The notes under the pieces are model-generated. The model searched no databases and was not told the origin of the DNA. It worked only from the letters and a program-made list of their open reading frames with translations. Shown piece after piece: positions 21,481 through 33,532 of a DNA stretch of 64,000 nucleotides (the stretch's first letter is position 1; every line of letters begins with the position of its first letter). Both the position numbers and the translations under genes were made by a program. Source of the stretch: Ichthyophis bannanicus (taxonomy: Eukaryota; Chordata; Amphibia; Gymnophiona; Ichthyophiidae); contig JAWIIG010000037.1 of the NCBI GenBank assembly GCA_033557465.1, positions 1,116,001 to 1,180,000 of the forward strand, read 5' to 3'.

Positions 21481-21589
21481 GCCAAGGGGTGACCCCAGCA
21501 AGCTGCGAACCCAGATGAGATGGGTCATGCTTCCTCCCATGGACCTCTGGCATCCAAACCGTGGATGGTGGGTAGGAGTTGTGTTAAGT

Positions 21590-22600
21590 ATGGAAGAGAT
21601 GCTGGAGAACAGCCTGGCCAAACGAGGCATCCCGAAGAGAGTCCTTGTCTAAGCAGTAGTGGGCTGTGAAGGTGTGTACCAAAGCCCAAGTGGCTGCTTT
21701 GCAGATGTCATCAATAGACACAGAACAAAGGTTAGCCGTTGAGGCTGCCATTGCTCTCACATTGTGAGCTGTGACATGGCCCTCGAGAGAAAGTCCTTTA
21801 CTCTAATATGTATAGGATATGCAATCTGCAATCCAATTTGACAGAGTTCTTTTGGAAACTGGAAGTTCCAAATGACTGGAGTCAAAAGCCACAAAAAGCT
21901 GAGAAGATTTTCTATGTGGCTTAGTTCTTTGGAGATAAAAGGCTAAGGCTCTTTTACAATCCAATGTGTGAAGATTCCTTTCCGCACTAGAGGCATGAGG
22001 CCTAGGGAAGAATATAGGAAGATAAACCGACTGGTTTAAATGGAAAGGCAAAACCACCTTTGGCATAAAGTGAGGATGAGCCTCGATGACTACTTTATCA
22101 TGGTGGAACCTTGTATAAGGAGGGTCAGCTACTAACGCCTGTAGTTCACTAATGCGTCTTGCAGAAGTGATGGCAATTAGGAAAATAACTTTCCATGAAA
22201 GAAACTTTAGGTCTGAAGTGACTAAAGGTTCAAAGGGCGGTTTCATAAGCTGACCAAGAACAAGATTAAGATCCCATATGGTTTAATGGGAGGTTTGTTA
22301 AGAGTAGGCCTCTCATAAATCTTCATACAAGTGGATGAGAGGAAATAGGTTGTCCATCGAAAGGTTTATGAAAAGCAGCAATAGCACCAAGATGGACTCT
22401 CTAAAATTGGTCCAGTATGGTCCAGAAGTTGATAATTGGAGGAGATACTCTAGTAGAGACTCTACAGGTACCAAAAATGGGGTTGTCCCTTTTGTGAACA
22501 CCAGACAGAGAACCTTTTCCACTTAAAAGTGTAGGAACGTCTTGTGGAAGGTTTCCTGGAAGCTAGAAGGATATCCTTTACTTGTTAATATCCTGGAATT
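21590..22600 (-). pseudogene. DIRS-d tyrosine recombinase
   Basis: Frame 21803-22246 contains WKVIFLIAITSARRISELQAL (first Arg), HPHFMPKVVLPFHLNQ and HTLDCKRALAFYL, followed downstream by WIADCI. The C-terminal part (21590-21800) contains AHNVRAMAA (H-x-x-R), DDICKAATWA and FTAHYCLD (nucleophile) in a second frame. N-terminal helices lie at 22313-22522. It has the best preserved central block of the recombinases here, but frame changes break it. Confidence 0.8.
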
Positions 22601-23500
22601 CTAGGCTTTCAGTAACCAGGCCCTGAGATGTAGGGACTGGGGATTGGGATGCAGTAAGCATCTATCCTCCTGAGACAGAAGATCTGGAGCATTCCCTAAC
22701 TCCAGAGGAGTGGTTTGAGAGAGACGCAGAAGAGGAGGATACCACGTTTGTCGTGGCCAACATGGAGCTATGAGTATCATACGACCTCTGTCTCTCTGAA
22801 GTTTGAATAAAGTTTTGGGACTGAGGGGTATGGGTGGGAAGGCATCGAGGAAGTCCTGACCCCAGTGGAGTAGGAAAGCATCTCTTGCCTGACAGTTGTG
22901 AGCCGGGATTCTGGAACAGAATCGGGGAAGTTTGGCATTCTGTGAACTTGCAAAGAGGTCTATATCTGGTGTTGCCCAGATTTGAAATACTCCAGCAAGC
23001 TGGTATGAGTGGAGGGACCACTCGTGTGGAAGCAGTATTCGACTGAGTCTGTCTGCCCATAAGTTTTGAATGCCTGGAAGGTATACCGCAAACAGGTGAA
23101 TTTGCAACTCTGGCGAGGTCCCATAGTCGCAAAGCTTCATAGCATAGCGACAGAGAGCCTGTTCCGCCTTGCTTGTTCACATAGAACATAGCTACCTGAT
23201 TGTCGGTTTGGACCAGAACTGTTTTGTTGCTGTGATGGGTCTGAAAGACTTGAATAGCATTGAAAATGGCTTTCAGCTCTAGTAGGTTTATGTGAAGGGA
23301 AACCTCCTGTGAGGTCCAAACACCCTGAGTGGAGAGATCGTGCAAGTGGGCCCCCCAACCCATCTTGGACGCATCTGTTGTTAGGGTGGCCTGATGTAGG
23401 CTCTCCTTTCCAGCAGCCTCTATGGAGGAGGTTTTCTAGAGATTGCCACCATTGCAGGGACGAAATCAGACGTGTGGTGTTTCTGATCTTGTCCATTAGC
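22601..23500 (-). pseudogene. DIRS-d RNase H and Dam-like domain
   Basis: Frame 22662-23363 holds GWGAHLHDLSTQGVW, INLLELKAIFNAIQ (Glu) and VLVQTDNQVAMFYVNKQGG (Asp). Frame 22601-23140 continues with GIQNLWADRLSR (last Asp), then DIDLFASSQNAKLPRFCSR, DAFPPIPL and MILIAPCWPRQTWYP, the methylase-like block. The first Asp region (near 23360) lies just upstream. One frame change separates the two overlapping frames. Confidence 0.8.
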
Positions 23501-24310
23501 TGACCCGTGGCCTGTGACCATTGAGAGGATAGGGTCTACTGGGCTGCTCGCATGTGGAGGAGAGCATAGGGAACCACATGGACAGTGGATGCCATGAGTC
23601 CCAGAAGTCGAAGCATCTCCCGAGCAGTAAGGAACACCTTCATAGATGCTTGAGATGCCAGTTGTATTATCCATAGACAGCGTGGCTGTGGCAGGAAAGC
23701 CCTTGACTGCAGTGTGTCTAGACAAGCCCTATGAATTTGAGAGATTGAGGAGGGGTGAGATAAGATTTTGGGAGGTTTATGACCAGTCCCAAGTATTGAA
23801 GAATTCTCATTGCTCGAGCAAGAGTGAAGCTGGCGATGCTCGAATGAGCCAATCGTCTAAGTAAGGGAAGACGAATATTCACAGAGTCCTCATAAAAGCT
23901 ACCACTGCCATGCATTTTGTGAAGACTCTTGGAGCAGAGGCCAGTCTGAAAGGAAGAACTCTGTACTGGAAGTGTCTTCCTTGGACCACGAATCAAAGGA
24001 ACTTCCTGTGATCTGAGTGGATGAGAATATGCGTGTACGCATCTCTTATATCTAGAGAACATAGCCAGTCCTGACTTTGAAGGTATGGTAGGAGTGTCCC
24101 AAGGGAGATCATTTTGAACGTTTCTCGGAACAAATATTTGTTCAATTTCCTGAGGTCTCGTATAGGCCTGTGTCCCCCTGTCTTCTTTGGAATAAGAAAA
24201 TAGGGGGAGTAAAACCCCAAACCCTGTTGGGTATGGGTACTTTTTTGATTGCTCCTTGAGCGAGAAGTGATGCGACCTCCTGCCACAAGAGGTTGGTGGC
24301 AGGGGCCTAA
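23501..24310 (-). pseudogene. DIRS-d reverse transcriptase
   Basis: Frame 23993-24286 carries GFYSPYFLIPKKTGG (fingers), PIRDLRKLNKYL and CSLDIRDAYTHILIHSD (first palm Asp). The YLDDWLI box is readable on the minus strand near 23850-23875 in a frame different from the flanking one (23718-24062). The connection toward RNase H includes ILQYLGLVINLPKSYL. At least two frameshifts are present. Confidence 0.77.
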
Positions 24311-26084
24311 GAATTGAACTGTTTTATTTTTGTAGGTGGGGGCAAGTTGAGAAAATGAAGCTTGTACCCCAGTCGTACAATGGACAGTTTTCTGATGTTA
24401 TTTGTTGCCATCTTTTGGCAAAATAGCATAGTTTTACGGGAATGGTTAAGGATTCTGGACCTTTCAGGAGCAGAATTACTAAGTTCTCTAAGGAGAAGTT
24501 AAAGACCCTGAGGGGGCTGGGTCTGTTGGGCCGGTTGAGCTCTTTGAGATTGCAGCTTTCTTTGCTCTCTGTTCTGTTGTTGCCCCTTCTGGGGAACATG
24601 AAGCGGACAGTGGCTTTGATGGGTGTAAGATGGGTAAAACTTTTTTCTTACTGAAAAAAGGTTTTTTTGAATGTTTTTTTCTTTGCTGGGTTGGCTGTGG
24701 ACTTTGACAATCTGTTCAAAGTAGTATTATCAGATTCAAATCTGATTAGCCTTGTTTTGCCAGGTCTTGCCGAAGAAATTTTCTCCTGTACAAGGAATGT
24801 TTCCCAGCTTTTCTTGCACCCACTGTTCTAAGTCTGATGCCTGAAGCCAAGCAATACGACGTGCTCCTATGGATATAGCAGAGGTTTTGCTAATACATTC
24901 AAAGCAATCAAAGGTAGCACGGTTCATGAATTTAGAGACATTCTGGGTGTGCTTGACCAGAATAAGGTAGTCTGCTCTTTTTTCCTCAGAGACACAAGGG
25001 CTAATGAGCTCTAAGTCTTTTGTGACTTCTTCCAGGAACATTCCCATGTAAAGAATGTAGGAACTGATCCTGGCTGATAGCATGGAGGATTGAAAGCATC
25101 AACGCCCAAAGGCATCGAGTGTCCTGGATTCACAGCCTGGAGAATTATAAGAATGTGTTTTAGCACTCTTGATTCTTCGCATGGCCGATTCCACTACCAT
25201 TGAATGGTGTGGTAACTGAGTTTTTTGAAAACCAGGACAACTTGGCACTCGGTACATTGTGTTAAGGCATTGGGAATGTGAAGATACCGTTTAAAAGGAG
25301 TTTCCCCACATTCTCAACATCAGATCATGTAAGATCTTGTGAATGGGAAGCATAGCTGCCTCCTTGGGAGCCATAGGGTATTGTAGAATTCTTAATTCTT
25401 CTGCCCTCAGTTCCTTTTCTGGAATCACAGTGATTGCAAGACCCTTTGCCAAATCATGTATGAAATCCTGAAAGGACATATCTTCTGGAGGAGACATTCT
25501 GTGTTGAGGAGAAGGAGTTGAATCCTCTAGTAGGTTCGCTCTGGTACCGGTAGAATCGTCAGTCATCGGAATCGGAAGACTCAAGGGCACTCTGTACTGG
25601 GTGCTCCTGTAACGCATGGTATCGGTACCGCTCGAAGTCGGTACCGAAATGTCTCTGTTCCCGATCCCTGATACCCGAGATAGACTCAAGGCTTGGCATG
25701 GGGGGAAGCAGCCCTGACGAAGCAGGTACTATCGATACCGATACCAATACCTATTGAACCGTCTGCAGCGGTCTTAGCGGTACCGAAGCTGCTAAGAAGG
25801 ATGCTAGACTGTGTTCAATAGCGAGGATTCTCTTATCCATCGCTCCTGCCGATGCCTGGGTGTCGGTACTGGTGGAAGCGGCTACGACTCCAGAACATGG
25901 CACCAGTAGTTCTGCAGAGGTGTAAGCCTCTGGAACATCCTGTAGCCCCGTTAATGCTTTGGAGCCCGAAGACTCCCGCTGGGGCTGTTTTGCCGGTGAA
26001 CTATCCTCGAGGGCAACGCCAGAGGCATCTTGATACTTTGAAGGAGATCTACCCTTCGAAGACCAGCCAGTCTTAGAAGACTTA
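24311..26084 (-). pseudogene. DIRS-d gag, C-terminal and middle part
   Basis: Frame 24736-25083 carries VSKFMNRATFDCFECISKTS and IGARRIAWLQASDLEQWV, equivalent to the RRLAWL region of DIRS-c gag. Frame 25291-25689 carries MSFQDFIHDLAKGLA and RILQYPMAPKEAAMLPIHK, blocks also found in the plus-strand relic at 46140-46300. Sequence near 25620-25760 is rich in a GGTACCGATACC-type repeat that encodes serine/tyrosine-rich protein. The gene is cut at 26084 by DIRS-e; its N-terminus is at 33665-33930. Confidence 0.75.
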
Positions 26085-26246
26085 AATAGAAATTACACTT
26101 ACCTGGTAATTGTGGTTCCTTGAGTAACTCCAGTTTAGTCCCCTACCTCTGGGTAGTGTACCTCCTCCTGCAGCTTGGAGCCTGGGCATGTCAAAATCGT
26201 GACATCACTGGATGTAGCCTGCTGGTCTCTCCCATCAGCCCCAGTG
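26085..26246 (-). repeat. DIRS-e right ITR
   Basis: From CTCCAGTTTAGTCC (about 26129) to CATCAGCCCC (26242) it is the inverted match of 33533-33650. The outer 26085-26128 is the right-only extension, with CCAG/GTAAGT on the sense strand (complement of 26097-26106). Confidence 0.85.
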
Positions 26247-26559
26247 AACTACTGACAAAGCAGACTCAAAAGGAGCAACAAATAAGAAGCTATAATATTA
26301 ATCTCAAGCTTATACTCAAACTAACCATAACAAATAACTTGTGCAATAATGCATCCGCCCTCCAAACCGGAAGGACTGCTTCTCTCAGTATCCCCTTCCC
26401 CCCCTCTGCCAGGCTACAGCCAATAGAGAGGAGGGGCAAAGATAGAAATAGGAAGAATCAGCACAATTCTGATCCTATACATATCTAAACTCACCTGTCG
26501 TCCTTGCGCTTCTCCCAACGGAACAAACACTGCTACCGATCCACACCCCAGGCGGGATT

Positions 26560-26655
26560 GAGGACTAAACTGGAGTTACCTGGTAATTGTGGTTCCTTGA
26601 GTAAGTGTAATTTCTATTTCCTTATTGTTCCTCCAGTTTAATCCTCCACCTCTGG
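26560..26655 (-). repeat. DIRS-e internal complementary region, rearranged
   Basis: It has the usual two-part layout: complement of the right end, then complement of the left end. However, the 27 bases 26577-26603 are present as the exact reverse complement of what the right ITR (26100-26126) and the sister ICR in DIRS-j predict. Flanking bases on both sides are unaltered. Confidence 0.85.
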
Positions 26656-26669
26656 GATGTAACAGAACA

Positions 26670-27650
26670 GTAATCATTGGGAGAGAACTTTCCATCCGGA
26701 TCGCAACACCGCCGACCCGAAACAAGCATCATTCGCCACCAGGACGTCAAGCCGGTAGTGTTTGCTGAAAGTGTGCAGAGACTACAAAGTGGCCGCCCTG
26801 CAGATCTCCACCGGGGGAACCAAAGAATGCTCCGCCCATGACGTCACTTGTGCTCTAGTAGAGTGAGCCCGCAACCCGGCTGGCACTAAATGCCCTTGCA
26901 AAATATATGCTGATGCAATAGCTTCCCGGATCCATCTGGAAATAGATACCTTAGCCGCTGCTACCCCTTTACAGGGACCCCTGAACAGAACGAATAGCCA
27001 ATCAGACTTATGAAAAGGCTCTGAGACTTTTAAATATCGCCTCAACACTCTTTCCGTCTAAGCGCCTCAAACAACGGTCCGAGACACTCTCCTCTGCCGA
27101 ACCCAATACAGGCAGAGAAACCAATTGATTCAAGTGGAATGGAGAAACCACCTTAGGCAGAAACGCCGGCACTGGGTGCAACACCACTTTTCCCTAGAAA
27201 AGGACAAAAAACAGCTCCCGACAGGACAGCGCCTGCAACTCCGAAACTCGCCTCACCAAGCAAATGGCCAACAAAAATACTGTTTTTAAAGTCAGATCCT
27301 TCACCGAAGCCTGGTGTAAAAGGTTCAAAAGGCTCCTTAGTCAATGCCCCTAATACCAAAATTGAGATCCCATGGCAGCACCAATATCCTGCGAGCCGGC
27401 CGCAACCTAGACACCGCCCTCAGAAAACAGAGCACGTCGCCGTGCGAACCCAGGGCCAGTCCTTGAACTTTTCCTCTATAGCACACCAGGGCTGCTAGCT
27501 GTACCCTCAAGAACTGGCTGCCAGCCCCTTCTCGAAACCATCCTGTAGGAAACTTAGCATGACGGGAACGGAGGCCATCGATGCGCGAACCTGCCATCGC
27601 AAACACCAATCCTCAAATATACGCCATATGCACACATAAGCGAGGGATGT
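26670..27650 (-). pseudogene. DIRS-e tyrosine recombinase
   Basis: Frame 26782-27048 contains RAHSTRAQVTSWAEHS (H-x-x-R) and PPVEICRAATL, which then hits a stop. After the stop the tyrosine region LHTFSKHYRLDV is readable near 26760. The N-terminal part occupies 27060-27650 in several short frames (VSELQALS-like near 27235, and LLAFFCFLRA-type sequence upstream). It matches DIRS-j and DIRS-b closely. Several stops make it inactive. Confidence 0.75.
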
Positions 27651-28690
27651 GAACTATTTTCCTGCTTCAGAGTATCCTTTCCTCCTTAACCTTGCCCATT
27701 CAATGGCCAAACCGTAAGCGAGAACCAATCTACTTGAGGCATTTGAAGTGGACCCTGAAGCAACAGATCCTCCCTTACCAGCAATCTCCATGGATTTCCA
27801 TCTAGCAGTCGAAGTCGATCCACATACCACAGGCGCCTCGGCCAATCCAAAGCCACCAATAGTACTCTTCCTGGATGGGCCTCAATGCGTTGAACCACTT
27901 GCCCTATGAGCACCCACGGAGGAAAGACCGAGTAGGCCCGATGTCGGCCAACGCTGCATCAGAGCATCGATCTCTTCTGGCGTCTGCTGTAGAAACGACT
28001 TGTCTTTGCTGATTGAAAGGTCGCCGCCATGAGATCCATAATCGGACGCCCCTATCTGCGGACTGTTTGGGCAAACACATCCGGATGGAGCTCCCATTCT
28101 CCGGCATCCACCCTGACCCTGCTGAGGTAGTCCGCAGTCACACTGTCCTTTCCCGCAATGTGCGCCGCCAATATGGCTTGTAGCCGGGGTTCCACCCACT
28201 CGAACAACGCCTCTGCTTCCTCTGCCATGGCTACGCTTCCCGTTCCGCCTTGCCGATTGATGCAAGCCAACGTCGCGGCATTGTCCAACAATACTCGCAC
28301 CGCCTGGTGCTTTACCGTGGTCTCAAACGACTGAAGCGCTAGCACTACGGCCCAAAGCTCGAGGCAGTTGATCGACCATTGGCTCTCCTGAGCTGTCCAT
28401 GTGCCCTGCACATAAAGATGTCCGCACTGTGCTCCCCAACCTGCAAGACTCGCGTCTGTCAACAACGGGAGCCACAGCGGCTGTTCCAAGGGTAAGCCCA
28501 CCTCCAGATGATCCAGGTAAGTCCACCACTGAAGGGACCTCCGGACCTGGAGCAGACAGGGTAGATGCTTGTTTAATGAATCGTTCTGGTGCGACCAACG
28601 GCGAAATAGCGCACTCTGCAACGGTTGCATGTGAAACCTGGCCCATGGCACCACCTCCAGGGTCGCCGCCATCGTCCAACACCCAAAGAT
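27651..28690 (-). pseudogene. DIRS-e RNase H and Dam-like domain
   Basis: Frame 28052-28672 (206 codons) is nearly complete RNase H: LLTDASLAGWGAQ (Asp), SINCLELWAVVLAL (Glu), AVRVLLDNAATLACINRQGG (Asp) and AGKDSVTADYLSRVRVD (Asp). The methylase-like block follows at 28050-27690 (LLVALDWPRRLWYVDRLRLLDG at 27686-27913), with a frame change near 27900. The INRQGG variant is shared with DIRS-j and differs from the VNKQGG of DIRS-c and DIRS-d, marking two lineages. Confidence 0.8.
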
Positions 28691-28769
28691 AGCTCCACGC
28701 CGATGGCGCCGGTGTGGACAGGAACTGGCATACTGTGTGTCGAAGTGCTTGAGCTCGCCAAGCCGGCAA

Positions 28770-29500
28770 AAAAATGGCGTCCTTTCAAGTGTCGAAGCGT
28801 ACCCCTAAGTATTCAAGATTCTGTGACAGGACCAATCGACTTTTGGCCGGATTGACCACCCAGCCTAGACTTTGCAAAAAGGTTCACCACTCTGTTCGTC
28901 ACTTGAACACTCTCGGTCTCGGATTTTGCCCAAATCAACCAGTCGTCGAGATAAGGGAGCACCAGAATGCCTTCCTTAATCAATGCTGTGGCCAGTACCA
29001 CCATGATTTTGGTGAAAGTGCACAGAGCCGCTGCTAGGCCAAAGGGCAATGCCTGGAATTGGAAATGTCCCCAGGGAAGGGCGAACCTTAGGAACTTCTG
29101 ATGAGCTGCCCTGATGGGGATGTGCAGATATGCCTCCATGAGATCGAGGGAAGTCAAGAACTCCCATTGTCGGACAGCTACGATTACCGAACTTAGCGTT
29201 TCCATCCGAAAATGAAGTACTCGCAGGCAGCGATTTACGCCCTTGGAGGTCCAGAATAGGTCGGAGGGACCAGTCTTTCTTTGGCACCACGAAATATATG
29301 GCGTAACAACCTACGCCATACTCCCCTGTATGAAACCGGGATACCACTCCTATCTGTACGAGTCGAGTTAACGTTTGACATACCGCTAGCGTTCTCCGTT
29401 TACCTCTGCAGGGCAAGAGTACAAAGGAATCCAGGACTGGACATGCCAGCTCTAGAGCATATCCATCCCGAATTATTTCGATCACCCATTGATCGGATGT
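28770..29500 (-). pseudogene. DIRS-e reverse transcriptase
   Basis: Frame 28813-29205 carries FLTSLDLMEAYLHIPIRA (first palm Asp), FQFQALPFGLAAA and LVLPYLDDWLIWAKSE (YLDD), all in one frame. The fingers part (AIYFVVPKKDWSLRPILDL) is in frame 28976-29485, with one frameshift near 29230. This is the best preserved RT palm among the DIRS copies in the window. Confidence 0.82.
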
Positions 29501-29579
29501 TACAGTATCTGGGCCCAGGCAGGAAGGAACTCCCGAAGACGCCCCCCTACCGGTTGGCTTCCTACCTGGACCCGCCTTG

Positions 29580-31060
29580 CTTCATTGTTGTTTTCGACGT
29601 GGCTGCGGAGGCAGCTGCGAAACCTCTATTTGCTCCTCGAAACCCCTGGGCTCTTGAAGCAAACCTCCCTCTTTGAAAACCACCTAGACGAGTAGCACGA
29701 AATCTCCTGAAATCCCTAAATTGGCCCCGAGACCCCGGCATGGACTTCCCCTGTTTACCACCTCTGGGAGTCTACCACCCTTGGACTCCCCCAAATCTTT
29801 AACCAGTTTGTCCAAATCTTACCCAGTTTGCCTTTAAAGGGAAGCTTACTGAAACGTGACTTAGACGAACCGTCGGCCGCCCAGTTCCTCAATCACAGGG
29901 ATCGCCTGGCGGCTACCACTGAAGCCATACTATTCGCTAACGCTCTGATCAAATCATAGTGCACATCTGCCAGATATGCTGACCCAGATTCAAGTCGATT
30001 CACCTGCATCAAACTGTCCTGCCCAAGTTGATTAGTTTGTCTTAAATGCTGGAACCATCAAAGACAAGCTCTTGCAACCCAGGCCCCACAGATGGAAGCT
30101 TGCAAGGACAACGCATTAGCCTCGAATGTCTGTTTCAACAAACTATCCACTTTCCTGTCCTGCGCATCTTTCAATGCTGCACTGCCTTCCACCAGTATCG
30201 TCGTCTTCTTTGTAACTGCTGACACTGTTGCATCTATCTGAGGTGAACAAAACTTTTCCTTGTCCTTATCCGCTAAAGGGTAAAGCCTATTCATTGTTCT
30301 GACCCCCCTTAGCCCCACTTCCGTCTGATCCCATTCGTCTTGTATCATCCGGTCTACCACCCGGTGAACTGGGACCACCACCTGGGATTGCCTCACCTCC
30401 CGAATAAGAGGGTCTTCGACCTGCTCCTCCTCTGCTGGCTGTGCCGTAGCGAGATTGAGCGTCTGCAGTGATTCCGTAATAAGAGCCACAAGTTCATCTT
30501 TACGGAATACTCAAATAATTTTCACTTGGTCCTCAGGCTCCGATATTTCACCTTCTTCCAGCTCCTCTAAGCCTGACTCTAGATCCAAATCTGCTTCCTC
30601 CGTGTCCTTCCACTCCAACTCTGAAGACGAATGGCCAGTTGACCGTGCCCTTTTTAAGGGTCTCGAGGACATGCTATCCACTTCTACAACCTTGGCTAGC
30701 TGTGCTGTCTGTGTAGGCTGTAAGGGCTCAGGGACCTTCCCCTGGCGCCTCAAGCAGGCGGCTTGATGCATAATTAAAAACAAAATCAGGGTAAAAGTCC
30801 CCAAGCGGGGATTTCGTAACCGATGCTGTCTGTGCAGTGGTCCGGCCGATAGGAATATCCGATCTGGGTACTGAATGGGCCTCCAACAGAAATTCCCCTT
30901 CACGCGCTGGAGAGATACCCAGCGACTCTGGAAGCACTTTATCTTCAATTTGCTGTTCTATACAGGTAGACACAGTAGAGCAGCCACGGCAGATACCCGT
31001 GTCAGATACGGTGCCTCTACAGGTACCGCAGACCATGCACTGCGGGCGAGACGACATTAG
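29580..31060 (-). pseudogene. DIRS-e gag
   Basis: Frame 30058-30489 is the gag core: ATVSAVTKKTTILVEGSAAL, DSLLKQTFEANALSLQASIC. The frame 30511-30948 carries an acidic stretch (ELEWKDTEEADLDLESG) before it. The N-terminal frame 30728-31057 has cysteine pairs (CMVCGTCRG, CRGC) that could bind zinc but do not follow the knuckle spacing of DIRS-c, d and f. The C-terminal part toward 29580 includes PFKGKLT-like sequence near 29850. At least three frames. Confidence 0.72.
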
Positions 31061-31868
31061 TATGGACCCCCCGCAAATCCTTGTTCAGAAAAGTAGCAGA
31101 AACATAAAACAACAAAACACCGTTCCTCTTTTTTTTTTTTACACCAAAATAAAGGCTTAAAAACGAACAGGCTGACACCCAACAGCAATAAAAACTTCAA
31201 TTATAAATTTTCCCAACGAGTCAGGAAGGAACCCCGCTGATCCGGGCCCGCTCCAAGCTGCAGTCTTCGGAGCGAGAAACGCTGTTTAGGCCCGCCACGC
31301 GGCTCGCCATGTGTGGGAAACAAAGAAGATGGCCGCGATTGCTTTTCGGTCCATTTGGCACCAAAAATGCCCAAACTGTGACAAGCCTGGTCAGCGATCG
31401 CCGTGCAGCCCCCGAAGCCCTTGCCATCGGCGCACTGCTGGAGCCAAAGCCAAAACGCTCTCCTACCTTAGTGATGCAGCCCTGCAAGCCGCGACGTTGC
31501 TCAGCACTGCTGCAAGCGACGTCCACGGTGGGAGCTGTTCTGCTGGCCGGGAGCGAGACCATGATCCTCGGGCTCCTCGATGCCCCGTAGGAACAAGCTG
31601 CTCAGCCTCCCAACAGCACTTGCGGGTGAATGAAGCAGACAGAGCTCTCTCCCGTATAGCCTAGGGGGAAAGATCTGAGCCTCATCTTGTCCCTGTATGA
31701 AGAAAGATACAAAGGGACAGGAGAGGCTGTAGTCGGCTGCTAACTCTGTTTTTTTTTTTGTTGTTTGTTTTTTTTATTTAAAGGTATATATACCCCCAGA
31801 ATGAAAAAAAAAATGAAGTTGAAAGTGACCAAATCAAATTATAACCCTAAAAACCTAACTACATGCTC
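31061..31868 (-). other. DIRS-e leader between left ITR and gag
   Basis: Noncoding stretch matching 56700-57280 of DIRS-j in several blocks (for example GAGCTCTCTCCCGTA near 31645 and 57020). Open frames on the plus strand at 31309-31664 are chance antisense frames. T and A runs lie at 31750-31815. Confidence 0.6.
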
Positions 31869-33465
31869 TGTGATAAGGAAGCTTATCATAGCTCAGGAAG
31901 GAGCTATAGTAAAGGTGAAGTGACTCTGAACAAGCAACCTGTCAGTTCTGGTAGAAATAAGAAAACAGAATTTTTCTATAAAAGACTACCAGTCCCAGAA
32001 TGCACCAGGTTTCCAACAGCTATTAGAGGAGCTGAAGTGGAGAAACGTGTGTTCAATAAGGAGGGCTATGAGGTAATCCCCAAGCACTCATCTCAAAGGG
32101 CAGGGCCTGATTCAGCACAGCTGCGCTGTGCTAGGGTGGAGCACTCAAAGCAGAATAAAGGTAGAGTTTATTCTACAGAGAATTATCCTCATCCTCAGTT
32201 TCATCTGAGAGATCCTCAGAATCAGCTTGGATATCCTCATCTTGGACATCTTCATCATCTGGAGGATCATCAGAAGCAGAAGCCAGACCGGACGGACAGA
32301 GAGGGCAAGAAACCCTTTGGAAGAAAGAAGAGAAAAGCATTTGGGAGGTCTAAAGGAGTCCAGAGCAGTACGTATACTGGGAGACATTCAAAAGGCCAGC
32401 ATACACCATTGGACTGGGGAAAGCCAGAGGAATGGTGCTGCAGAGCTAGGAATCTCCAGACGGTACCTGTGAGGGAGACGGCTGCACGTGGAAGGGACCC
32501 TAAGACCCATGGCAGAAGGTATGTGAAGAGAGATCCAGTGTCCAGGGATCTGGATTGGAAGGCTGGACATAAGAACTGGACTACATATTGGCCAGGCTAT
32601 TTAGAGAGGAACTCTAACAGCAATGGAAGCTCAGGTATGAACACTGATCTATGCCCTAGCTATAACCTTGAAAGACAGCAGGGAAACAAGTATTCTCCTG
32701 AGAGTGCTATATTGAGAAATTCCTCTGTGCCAATCCATGATATTGAACCCATGATTGTTGAAGAAGGGGGAGCGGTATTAGATACAGGCTGTGAATATAT
32801 GGATTGCTCTCTGTCTAAACTCCTTTGGTAATTTTCTGTTACAAAGTACAACAACCATCACAAAGAAATACAAACTTGTTCTTTAATCTACTCAGAAAAG
32901 CTCCTGAAGTAGGATTTGAGCCACGCAGTAGAAAGCAAGCCGGCTAAGGGGTTTCAGCTGGGTAACTGCTAGCAATTGAGCCTTACCTAATTGCTTGTGA
33001 GCTCTGAGGGAATCACTTCTGAATCTATGTGTGAAGATATAAGAAGTTAACCTGAAAAGAACAGTTTTTCCCTTCTTTGTGGGTTTTGCTTGTTGTTTGA
33101 AACACTGCTAAGAAAATATTAGCTAAAGCCTACAGAAAAGACCAGTTTGTTACCAACCAGGTTTTTATTCTTTTGATTTGATTGCCTGACAAGTTCAACT
33201 GTTGTTTTCCTGATTTTGTTTTTCTAAGTTTAACACTGAAAGCAAGTATCCTGTTTTATGTGCTACCAAGCATATCTGTGTTGGGAGAAATAACCCCATA
33301 AATAAATATCTTATTGGCTTTACACTTAAGCACAACTAATTATTGTGAGCAGCTGTGTCTGGTGTGAATGGACTGCATTTCCCACAATCCCTTGCAAATC
33401 ATATTGATATATGCACTTGCCAAGACTGTGAACATTCTCACCCAGGCAGCCGTCTGACAGCGCCT
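31869..33465 (+). mobile_element. Unclassified insertion with a 322-codon ORF
   Basis: This stretch interrupts the DIRS-e leader; the DIRS-j leader lacks it. An open frame runs from 31863 to 32831. The product is hydrophilic and rich in Lys, Arg, Gln and His in its first 200 residues, with an acidic end containing VLDTGCEYMDCSLSK. I recognise no RT, integrase, transposase or capsid motif. A noncoding tail follows, with an AATAAA at 33301-33306. No clear terminal repeats or target duplication were found. A retro-element gag-like gene is possible but unproven. Confidence 0.45.
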
Positions 33466-33532
33466 TATGTGTTTCTCTAGTGAGCCCAGCACCTAGGCTC
33501 ATTACGTCCTCCTGCTGCATGGAGACTGGACA

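Noticed and set aside
31309..31664. Two overlapping plus-strand frames of 93 and 117 codons
   Set aside because: Antisense to the DIRS-e leader; no motif, and the DIRS-j leader does not keep them.
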